DNA from: Lytechinus pictus
Taxonomy: Eukaryota > Echinodermata > Echinoidea > Temnopleuroida > Toxopneustidae
Reading direction: 5' to 3'
NCBI RefSeq assembly: GCF_037042905.1
Contig: NC_087262.1
Span: 24,466,501-24,530,500, forward strand
DNA length: 64,000 bases
Part shown: positions 21,261 through 32,700 of the stretch, piece after piece
Layout: each line of letters starts with the position of its first letter
Position numbering within the stretch: the first letter of the stretch is position 1
Notes under the pieces: model-generated
What the model saw: the letters and a program-made list of their open reading frames with translations, nothing else
Told to the model about the DNA's origin: nothing
Databases searched by the model: none
Program-made: the position numbers and the translations under genes

Positions 21261-21959
21261 CAAGATATGAGTCTAAACGGAAAGTAGACAAAACGGCTGT
21301 AGACCAATTGGCAATTCAAAAAGTTCTCTGCCCCCTAATATCAAGAAATTTACCGGAAACTATCTGCGCACACAAACTTGACCTTTCACCTCAGTATTGT
21401 TCACGCGGGTATGGTGCGAGCAGTTCAAATTAAAGTGTAATATTTCCTTATTATGCCAGCTGCATCTAAATATGGTGCGAGTCGATTAGCCTCAGCACGA
21501 GGGATCGCCCCCCTCCCCAGTAAGATATGTTTAACTGTTTCATACCATGATCGTACTTCTCCCTGCTGTAGGTAAATAAAGATGCATCATGTGTCTTGTT
21601 GAGAGGCTATCATCTATGTGGCGTGTGAATCGTCTCATTCAGCATTCCATCATTAACTGTTCATGTATTGCAAGGGCAAGGTCGATCGTACGATCGAAAG
21701 CTGGAGACCCCCCCCCCCCCCTGACGAGGATTCAGGGTCGGAAGATGCGGGTGCACCACTTAAAATTGTAGCCAAAAGAAACCCCAAAATGCCGTCAATT
21801 TTGGCAGTGTTGACAATTTTTCTATTCTTTTACAAATTTTTAGGACTAAAGCACCCCTTTAGAAAAATCATGGAGTCGCCCCCAACCCTGGCCGAACGGA
21901 ACGGTGAAAGGGAACAGAGGGGAAAGCATATACTGTCATGAAGAACCAAATTGTCCATT

Positions 21960-22400
21960 CACCCTTGACTTTTCTTTTTTAATGGTTTATTTATTTATTT
22001 ATTTATTCATGTTTTATTTATAACAAATGATAAAATAAGGTGGAGGGTAGTTCGGTTCAGTTATAAAACTGCTTTACAACGAAGCCCTCCCCCATTACAA
22101 ACATAAAATAGAACATAAACATGATAATATATATAAATACAAGTGAAAATCAATATAAAAAGTTATAATCTATAAAATAAACATAAAAAAGAAAACAAAT
22201 AAACAAAAAGGAAAGAATACTAGAAAATACTTTGTTATAATAAATGTTTGGCCAATAGGTAACCTCGTTTAAAAGAATTTATAGAATTTGTGGATTGAAC
22301 TGAAAATGGGAGTTTATTAAATAGGGAGCTTGCTTTATAAGTGAATGACTTTCTTTTGAATTCAGTTTTGGGGAATGGAATGTTTATCAGTTTTATCTTC
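21960..22400 (-). repeat. probable non-LTR retrotransposon 3' region
   Basis: A (TTTA)n run at 21987-22005 followed by AT-rich sequence and 'ggccaataggtaacctcg', 'aattcagttttggggaatgg', read as a minus-strand 3' UTR with simple-repeat tail. No coding portion is intact. Confidence 0.35.
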
Positions 22401-23430
22401 TCATTACTTTATTCATTGTTTTATTGATTCCAGTCATATAAGATTCACTATATTTACAATTTTATATATTAGCAATAATAAAAATGAAATAACTGGTTAT
22501 AGCAACCAGGAATAACAGTCGATCACAGCTATTGAACTTGTATTTGTATTTGTGGGTTTTATTTCCCTTTCCCCCTTCCAGGTGTTATGTAATTGTTTGT
22601 AGAAAAATAAGCTTTGCCCTTTTTTCTTTTCATAATGTCCCATTTGCCGTCACTCTCCATGCATTATTATCATTATTTTTCTTTATATTCATATCGCGTT
22701 CTCATTATTAGGCCTATTTAAATTTGTTGTTCATATAGCGCAAATTTGTTACAGTATCCTTTCAGTCCATACCCCACAATTTTTTGTCAGAAAATTGTGC
22801 ACTATTTGAATAAGTTTTTTACAAATCGGCCAAAATAACGATAATTTTGTTGATAAGTAAAATTGTAATAACTTGACGTGTATGGTCAGATTAAACCATA
22901 TATATTTTGGATCTCTGAGAATGTATCATTACATAATATCCCAATCAATGTAGGCCTCTGTATTGCTACTAAATTAGCACCCTCCCCTTATTTAATTGAT
23001 TCATTTAAAAGAATAAAATTACCAAGAAGAGTGTGGGGAATTCCAAGAAAGGGGTGGTTAGCTGTTTTACTCCATTCCCTTTTAAATACCCTGGTTGTTG
23101 TTTTTTTCTCTATCATGAAACAACAGGAAATAATAAAAACACATCTTACCATAATGATTTATTTGTTATAAATCACAGGACTAGGGATTCCTCAGAAAAA
23201 GAAGAAAAATATAAACCGTAAGCAGTAGTCAAAGTTTGTTGAACTCGCCCTTCCACAAAGAGCTTTCCATAGTCATCGAGTTGATCATTCGACATGCGTG
23301 CGATTCGTGAGCTGAGCGCTTTGTCATTAATATTCATAGGGGGAGAGAGAAAGAGAAAGCGCCGGTGAAAAATAGAAGTGGATGAAAATCCTGAACTTAA
23401 TTCATTAGTGAGAACACCATATTTCACAAT
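22400..23430. other. intergenic, nothing recognised
   Basis: AT-rich. A purine-rich GGGGGAGAGAGAAAGAG stretch at 23339-23356 lies just upstream of the candidate front-end desaturase leader exon. Confidence 0.4.
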
Positions 23431-23448
23431 ACGACCTTAGTCCTCTGA

Positions 23449-23559
23449 CAATCAGTCGTCTGCAGCAGCAAGAGGGAAAGATATTACGTTGTTTTTGGCA
23501 AGTACACTGCCTTGAGCGTCTGGTCATCATTTTTTTGTTTAATTTATTGCTTCTCCCAG
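23449..23559 (+). other. candidate 5' UTR exon of the front-end desaturase
   Basis: An initiator-like ATCAGTCGTC near 23449 is followed by a pyrimidine-containing leader that ends CTCCCAG|GTAAGC at 23559/23560, a strong donor. A fitting acceptor (TTTGCATTGGCAG|) lies at 25247, six bases before the preferred ATG. The pairing is inferred without transcript data. Confidence 0.3.
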
Positions 23560-24940
23560 GTAAGCTTTATTCGTTTTTTTTTCTTTAATTATTACCAGAC
23601 AACGGAACGCATCAAAGTGTTGGCTATACAGTCGCATTCATAGATGCATAATTTTTCAGCATTCGTTGAATTATTATAATTAGGCCTAGGCTTTTTTTAC
23701 AAGCTTCTATCATTCACGCAATATGCCTGTATATATACTGAAATTTACATGAAAAATGGTAATCCATATTCCTTTGCTTACCCTGTGCAAGCTTCTTCTT
23801 TTTTTTTTTTTGGGGGGGGGGGTATACGTGAAGAAGCATGATCTGGTTTTCTAGCCTACTATCTACTATAAAAAGGACTTATGTCTTCTTTTTAGCTAGG
23901 TGATGCTCATACCCGCCTTACCCGGTGCTCGTAGTATTGTGACTTAAGGAATCGATTCATTTTGTTCGAATAGAATTCTCAAAATTATATTTTTCTTCAC
24001 AGCTAGCCGCCCCTCACCCTGATCCCCACCCCCTTTTAGTCCTAGCTCATACAGACAAACATCGAATAAACATTAGATTATAGTTTAAGTTTGCTAGAAT
24101 AGGCCTGCAATTTGAAAGCATATTATAAATTCAAACTTTTCCCCGATTATTTGTCCTCCATTATTGGATGAAAATTTTACAGCATAGAAAAAATATGAAC
24201 AGAATAAAAACAACTAGGTGTGCCATATGCCTGTATAATGTTTCAATCAAACATGTACCTAAAAATCATTTGAAAAACATCCCCAGTATGAAGTCCCTGG
24301 GATAAAAAAAAATCCATGAAATTTGAATGACTATCAAGAGCTATTTGAATAGCGAGGTCATGTTTTGTCCATGTTGTAGCCTGTTTATACATATCCTTTA
24401 TCTTATTGAGCTGCAATCGTACGATTCTTCATTGACCTCGTAGTATTGTATCCGTTCTGTTTGGTCATTCCATGGACCTATACATTCCTATGGTCATTCA
24501 TGGGTCATTCGCTTATCTAAATCACTATTAGAGGACCACCCCCCCCCCCTCCAATAATCATTTTCTTCAAAATATCAGTCTGTTAATTTATTTGAATGGA
24601 AATGAAATAAATAAACAAAGAACTGAATTAAATGGGAGAATTGCTATATAGATGACGGTACCCTTTACTTGTCTCATGAAATGATTAATAATTTCAGTGT
24701 GTCGGTAAATATAATTAACCAACTGATAAATTTGGATATTTTGGTCTGAATATTTAGATATTTTTACACTCATTTGTATATTCATTGTAAAATATCTCAC
24801 TATTCATTAATTAAATTAAAACATTGAATTTATATACAATGTGTATTTATCAAATTTGCTTATTTGATCATTTATGTGGGGGTATTGTATTTATAAGGGA
24901 AGGTGGATAATCAAAATAAAAAGCCGAACACTCGTTTTAA
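23560..24940. other. putative first intron or intergenic DNA, nothing recognised
   Basis: AT-rich sequence with homopolymer runs (T/G near 23805-23822, C near 24539-24548) and no coding motifs. Confidence 0.4.
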
Positions 24941-25131
24941 AATTGGCTCCATGAAAATCTGCAGGTTAAGCCACACATAAAATCTATCCTCCAAACCTAA
25001 ATAAACCATAATCATTATCTTTATATTATTCTAAATCAAATACTCTAATATAATCCAAATATAAACTCAAACCATAAGCTCTCTGAGATATTAAGACCGG
25101 AGCTAATGTCGCAGGAGCAAAAGTCATGTCA
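24941..25131 (+). repeat. dispersed ~210-bp MITE, copy 2, just upstream of the front-end desaturase ATG
   Basis: Shares with 5246-5459 the motifs GTTAAGCCA, CTAAATAAACC, ATTATCTTTA, GAGATATTAAGACCGGAGC and GTCATGTCA. Ends 122 bases before the preferred start codon, so it may lie in the promoter, leader or first intron. Confidence 0.65.
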
Positions 25132-25253
25132 CCTTAAAATTTTGTAGGGATGGCCCTAAATGATGGCACACTGATAATGAATCTCCTCCCCTCTAGCACA
25201 GCTCCTGATTGATATACATGACTGTGAATCTTCATTTGCATTGGCAGACAGCT

Positions 25254-25451
25254 ATGTGTCAGAAAGGAGAGAACTCGAAGACCGATTCGACCACGAGCGC
25301 GACGTACACCTGGGAGGAAGTCAAGAAACATACCAAGGCCGATGACAAGTGGTTGGTGATCGATGGCGATGTCTATGACGTCACTAAATGGGCCAACCGA
25401 CATCCCGGTGGGAGAAGGTTGATAAGTCATTACTCGGGTCAAGATGCAACG
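25254..25451 (+). CDS. FADS: front-end desaturase coding exon 1 (cytochrome b5 domain)
   Basis: Residues 1-66: YTWEEVKKH, then [17 protein letters not shown] with the axial heme His at 50, ending SGQDAT. Donor ACG|GTGAGT. Confidence 0.92.
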
Positions 25452-28400
25452 GTGAGTTCAATAGACGAGTTACTTCATGAACAATTTGGGTCAAACGACC
25501 TTTCATTTCTTTTATTATGATAGGCAGATTTCAAAGTATATAAGATATTACGTAAGCATGTCTTACATAGCAGGATGAAGAAATTGAATAGACCAGGTGA
25601 CTAGAATAGCGCACCAATGAACACTCTATTAAGGTATTTGTTGCATTTCTAATTTGAATACATAATTAAAGCATGTTGTACAATGTATACTTGGCAAACT
25701 GTGAAATATCAGTCGGTTGTGGACGCATTGTTGTTTTTTGTGGATGTAAATGAAAAACACAATTCAAAGGAATATATGAATAATCAAGACATCAAAGTTG
25801 GTGCTTATCTCATTAAATTTTAGACCACCACGTCCATGTCACTTTAGTACTTTAGTACCTTCCTCTGATCATGCGCAGAATCTTCTGATCATGCGCAGAG
25901 TGGAACTACCAACTTGCTTATTATTATATGTCCACCCCCTAACAAAAAGTTGCTTTAAATGAATAAAGAAAATAATCCGACAAGCATATTACACTGAAAA
26001 TTGTATCAAAATCGGATGTGAAATAAGAAAGATGTGACATTTTAGAATTGGCTTATTTTTCACAAAAACAGTTATTATGCACAACTCAATAATCTGGTGA
26101 TATGCAAATGAGAGAGCTGATATGTCACTTTATCATTATTTCTTTTTATATTATCTTGTTTGAATTATACAATATTTAATTTTTGTAGATTTTACAATAA
26201 GGAGACTCTTCATAAAGTCCCAATATTTTACTGGAATGGCAATTACACATGTTCAGGGGCGAATGACACTTTATTTCATATTACAATGAAGAGAAAATTT
26301 AAATATGTTATATTTCATACATTCGTACCAAGAAAGAGTGGATAGCGTCATCGATTCCCTCACAATATGCACATGGATCAAAATGTACACATAACTGTTT
26401 TGTGAAAAATAAGCGAAGCTTTAAAACTGTCCTTTCTTTTTTTACATCCGATTTTGATGAAATTTTCAGTGTTTTTCTTGTTTAATTTTTCTTTTATACG
26501 TACGATGATACACCAACCTGGTGGACTCTACTTTCATGGATAATGATGAAATCAACTTTGTGGTGGGTGAACTTTCCCTTTAAGAGAAAGTTGGAGAAGA
26601 CAGGTTATCATGGGAAGCCGAAAATGTCGAAATCTTGTTTACAATGTATGTCACTTAGGTTTACTGTACAGTACTCATGAGTCCTGACTGCTGCAGTATT
26701 GCTTGTATAATGAAGAACATCATTAAGTAATTATTTTATACAGTTATGAATTTATTTTACCAAATTTTAACCAATGACATACATGTTAAACGTTCCTATT
26801 ATGTAAAATATGCATTTTTCATACTTCTTCACAAAGCTGCAATTTTGGGGTTCAGATTGTGTTTATTTTATTTTTGAACGCGTAGGGTTGACCCCTGTAT
26901 AGTCTTTGAATTTGGGATATAACAGAAAGGGAAGTTTGTGGCGCTATTTATAACTGTTAATATTTGTTTGTGTAAGATCGCCCCATACCATTACTATTGT
27001 CTGAGAAAAGTATAGAAACCAGTTTCTATTCAGAATATTTACTGACCCGATATATCTATAAATCTGTACCCTTTCATTTTTGTTTTTGAAGTAAAGTAAC
27101 TTGACATGCTCTTGTTACTCACACAAAAATGAGTCTTGACCTGCTGTATGATATCAGATACGGATTGAATATATTGATGATGAAATAACACAATTTCCTA
27201 TTAGACGAAAATACACGTAGACAAGAAATGAACAAGACAAATTATATTATGTCCATTCAAATATTTTCAATTGCACCACCGCTTGTCATGGTCACTGAGC
27301 TTAATTTCTACCAGTTAACATGGTTAAATGAATTTCAAACATTGAAAACGTTGAAAGGTTATGAAGAAATGAAATTGGATCAACAAAACAAATATACCTT
27401 TTGTGTGTCTGTATAATCAAAATTTCCGTACACCGGTTTTAAACCTCTAGTCCTTTACAGTGGACCAAAATGAATTAAACACAAATGTGACAAAATGAAG
27501 TTGATTATCTTGTATCTGTTGTTATCTTATTGTAAATATGATTTGTTTTTCTATATATGCATTGTTAGATTATCAACTAAATAAACATTATAAGGCCTAT
27601 ATACCGTCCGATTGACGAGTCAAAATCTTTCGATGGAATGGTAAATAAATACTATATTTGACGATGAATTCGTGAGATCGAATCTTTCGATCAAATGGTA
27701 AATAAGTTTGACGATGGATTTGAGAGATCGAATCTTTCGATCGAATGGTAAATAAATACTATGTACGTGTATGACGATGGATTCGTGAAATCAAATCTTT
27801 CGATCTAATGATAAATCGTGAGATCGAATCGTTCGATCGAATGGTCGATTGGATTCATGAGTTAGACTCTTTCGATCGAATGACGAGTAATATACAGTCC
27901 CATATCGTGCGTTTTATTAACACGAGATAAATTTTGCCATGAACATTTCTCCAGCATGAAAGTATAGACTTATAGTTAAAATATGAATACAGTAAACATT
28001 TAAAAGAGTAAATGCTCAAAATGTGATTTTGTGAAAATCCGACAAGCTGTGGTTCACCATAAAAAAAAGTCATCCGTAAATGATTTTTTACTGCTTATAA
28101 TCAAAATTGATTAAGTTTAGTCTGGATATGATCAAAATAGTATTGCCGTCGAATTTCGTCGAAAAAAAGGATAAAAACGAAAGCCGAAAAATTTAACAAG
28201 TAGTTAAAAAAAAATTTCTATGATTATTTGTTATGTGTTAACACCATGCACTGTAAAGAGAAGTTACAACGAAAATAAAATTTGTATCTTCGTTAATTCC
28301 AGTGATTCATATACAGAAATTGATGATATATGCATGAATTAGCATAATCAGGTACCCAGTGAAACATTTTGTGAAACATAATACTGGAAATTGGTAGATG

Positions 28401-29720
28401 AACTTTAAAGGGGTACTCAGGGCTGAAAATAATTATGTCAGAATAAAAAAAGTAAAATTCATCAGGCAAAAAGCTACACGATTTTAATCTTAATCTGATA
28501 ACATCGAATTTATTGAATTTCAAGTTTTAGCAATATTGTGTGAAAACATGCAGTTCCTAGTAAATGCACATCGTCATGAATATTCATTATGTGGGCTGAT
28601 GATGTCATGTCCCCACATTACTTTTTCTTATGTTATTACATGGAATCGTAATTGTTTGATATTTTCATACAATTATGATATGTCTCATTGTAACAAGATA
28701 AGTTACAGTAAAATCAGTTGTCAATCCATTTTTTTTTTTTCAATCTTGGTGGACAAATTTTGAATGAATATATTTTCATACAACAAATACGAAAATACAA
28801 AAGAATAAATGGGGACATGATATCATCAGCTTGCTTATTTGTATATTCATGAGGACATGCACAGATACTGTTTTACCAAAATAATGCAAAGATTTATAAT
28901 ATACCATACCTCCTGGGTTTTTTTTTCCTTGCCCGATTTTGATTTAAAAAATCACTGTTTTGTTTTGTCTGATTGTACTTTATCTGTTCAAATAGTGTCA
29001 TCTCAGTCTTTAGTACCTGCTTTAAGTCGATGGAGCACAGGCTTCACTTGCAAGCAACCCGATACTTACTTCTTTATTTTTTAGCAATGTTAACTTGCAT
29101 GGAATCCTTGATCTTGATTGGCTGTTGATCAGCATTACCATGGTAGTTAAAATTTGATGGCAAAGTTACCATTGTAGTAATTTTTATACAACGGGGTTCT
29201 GGTTGCTAAGAACAGAAAGTGTCAGGTTGCTTGCAAGTGAAGCCTGTGCTCCAATGACTTAAATGGGTATACTCCAGACTGGTATAAAATAACTAACACA
29301 AACATAATATTCCTAATATAATACTAATTATTATCACTATCCCAGGATGCATTTGGTGCCTTCCATCGTGATCGTGATTACGTCAATAAATATCTCAAAT
29401 TGTATCGCATTGGCCGGGTCGACGGGTACAGTAGGAGAAGCGAGCTTGCAAACGACTTCGAGAATATGAGAGAACTTACAAAGAAGATGGTAAGCATAAT
29501 GGGTGTTCCTGATATAGCAGTAAATGAAAGTTTGGCACATCGCTTTAACCAACGTAATAATTTGTTTGATAGGCAAGCCAAGCGTGTAGAAATACGTTTA
29601 AATATATATATTAGCTCGAGCTAAAGCCGGGGTAATAATGATAATAACAACGCGCCTCGGAATAGAATATTTCTAGATAGATGGCGCTATATAAATGCCT
29701 ATTATTATTATTAATTATTA

Positions 29721-29754
<34 letters not shown>

Positions 29755-32700
29755 CTACTTAACTTATCCAAACGAGTAAAACAAAACTAAACTGTGTTCT
29801 TATTTTGATCTAGCGAACGCAGCGAGCGAGCTATCATAAAGCTTTTGTGATAGAAGTGAGAATGAAAGATGATATCTTAGTGATTATTTTGACCATTTGT
29901 ATCTGGCGAACGTTAATATATATGGGCAACTTATAGGAATGGATAAAGATACTCTGCTTTCTAACATCCACTTTCTCGCCTTTCCATTTCACTCTTAACC
30001 CTATATACACTTTTATCTCAGTCCTTTCCAAGACTTTACACATGGTCAACCTAAACCACTCCCTCGTTTGTTTGTTTGTCAAGAAGATGGTGTTACATTT
30101 GCAAATAATATTAATATTATCTTATTATTATTATTATACCACCAGGATCTATACAAGCCAAATTTCTGGTTCTATGCGTTCCAGCTCGGCCACATCCTCG
30201 CCCTCGAAATCCTTGCCTATGCCACCGTCCGTTTTCTCGGGGCCAACATCTTTACATTCATCCTAGCCGGTCTTCTGATAGGAACCAGTCAGACACAAGG
30301 AGCGTGGCTCAACCACGATTTCGGCCACCTGTCCGTCTTTAAGTCAACCAAACTTAACTACATCGTGCAGGTGTTTGTTTTCGATGGGATTCAGGTGAAG
30401 ATTGGTTCCATATAAAGCTGTGTGCAGAGGTGGTACTATCTTAAACTGTCATAGATTTTTCTCTATCCTTCACCAATATTTTGTATTATTTTCCTGCATT
30501 TTTACAACATACTTTTCTTCTGGGTGAACTTCCCCTTTAAAGGACAAGTCCACCCCAACAAAAAGTTTATTTGAATAAAAAGAGAAAAATCCAACAAACA
30601 GAACACTGAAAATTTCATCAAAATCGGATGTAAAATAAGAAAGTTATGACATTTTAAAGTTTCGCTTATTTTCACAAAACAGTTATATGCACATCCTGGT
30701 CGGTATGCAAATGAGGAGACTGATGACATCATCCACTCACTGTTTATTTTGTATTTTAATATATGAAATATGAAATATTTTAATTTTCTCCTCATTGTCA
30801 AGTGAAACAACAATAATTCCTCCCTGAACATATGGAATAAGCATTGTTTAATACTATATGGTTTAGTCAAGTGGGTCCATATTGTTAAATTTATAAAAAT
30901 ATTGTATAATTCAAACAATAAAAAACAAAATAAATAGTGAGTGATGGACATCATCGACTCTGTCATTTGCATGTCACTGAGTTGTGCAAATCACTGTTTT
31001 TTGAAAAATAAGCGAAATTTTAAAATGTCATAACTTTCTTATTTTACATCCGATTTCGATGAAATTTTTAGCGTTATGCTAGTTTGATTTTTCTCTTTTT
31101 ATTCAAATCAACATTTTGCTGTGGTGGACTTGACCTTTAAAGAGATTATTGATAAGACTTAATACAGACACCTGTGAACACAGTAGCCTAGTTTAGGTGG
31201 GATAAATAGGAGCGCCTTGAGCACCTAACAAATTGATTACATGAAACAAAATAAATAATAGATACAGAAATTAAAGATTATAGGCTGAATAGCTTTCTTC
31301 ATTGGGGATTCTGTTGTGTTTCAGTACTGAACAAGATAACATTAAATCACATAATTAGGAAAACGAGGGGCAATAAAAACCTCATCACTGGCGTACTAAG
31401 AATAGTTAGAGAGATATTTTGACTGACCGAATCAATTTGTCTTAGATCTGAAAAGCGAGCAAAGCGATCAAGGAAGTATTCAAGTATAATAATTCAAATA
31501 TTCATATTGTCCTTGGAATCCTGATTGTTCATTATTTTCAGTTTTCCTTGCATGGTAATTTACTAGATAATTTGATGTTATTACCCTTATTTCCTCGCTG
31601 TTTTATTCAATTATTCCGTCTCTGTTTTCTAGGGTGCTCCAGCTTCTTGGTGGAAGTATCGTCATTACCAGCACCATGCAAAACCTAATGTGGTAAGTTG
31701 TCATCCTAAACGACCCATTGAACGGGGCACGACTAGGCCTAGCAATTTCATTTGAAATCCAATTATCTATAAGACCATAATCTCAATACCAAAATATTCC
31801 AAGAAAATTTGCTTTTTTAATGATTTTAATATTGACCTCCTTTGATTGCCCCCTCCCCTTCTTACGTTCTCTCCCGTCTTTCTCTCTTTCTTTCCCCTCC
31901 CTCTCTGTCTTCATTTTTTCTCTCTCGCTATATCTGTCCATCTATATAAATTATCTATCTATCTAACTATCTTTCTATCTAACTATCTATCTATCTAACT
32001 ATCTATATCTATCTAACTATCTATCTATCTAACTTTCTATCTATCTATCTGTCTATCTATCTTTCTATTTATCTATCTACAGTGCGTATCAAAAAAAAAG
32101 TTTACACTTTGAAAAAGCCCTGGGAATTCAAAAATATACAACATGTGGTTTTTTTTTCACATATAATCTTAGGTTTGGGTCTCATCTATCCAAAGAAAGT
32201 AAAAGTTTTGACAGAATGTTACACTTGAATGAGCACTGTCCATTTTTGTAAAGCTCGCAGAAATCTGTTTGCGCAGAAATGCTCGTTTTCACGCTGTGTC
32301 AAGGGGAAAGGGCGAAATCAAACTTACCCTGCGAAACATTTCTCACACATTTCCCTTGCACTTTTAGTCAATTGAAATAAAACGGATACATTCAAGCATT
32401 TTGTAACAATTTTGCCACCCAAATTGAAATTTCAACATTTAGTAAGCACAACCTTTACCCTTTTTGTGCCAGCTGGATCTGAGGACATAACTGAACCTGA
32501 ACAAAAGTTTATATCAGACATCTCCAGCATTTTTACACTGAGTTTTTATCATTTAAAGTGGGTTTACATTTCATTTTTCATTTAATACTTGTTTCTCCAC
32601 ACTTTTCCCAAGCTTGACAATGATTAACAAAATTAAAATCAAGCCTAAGCCATTTCATGTAAATCACAGCTCAGTGCAAAGCAAAATTCGTCCCGATGGC

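Noticed and set aside
25218-25253. In-frame ATG at 25218 as the front-end desaturase start
   Set aside because: Possible, but the 12 extra residues ([12 protein letters not shown]) are not family-like and a good acceptor at 25247 would remove them; 25254 preferred.
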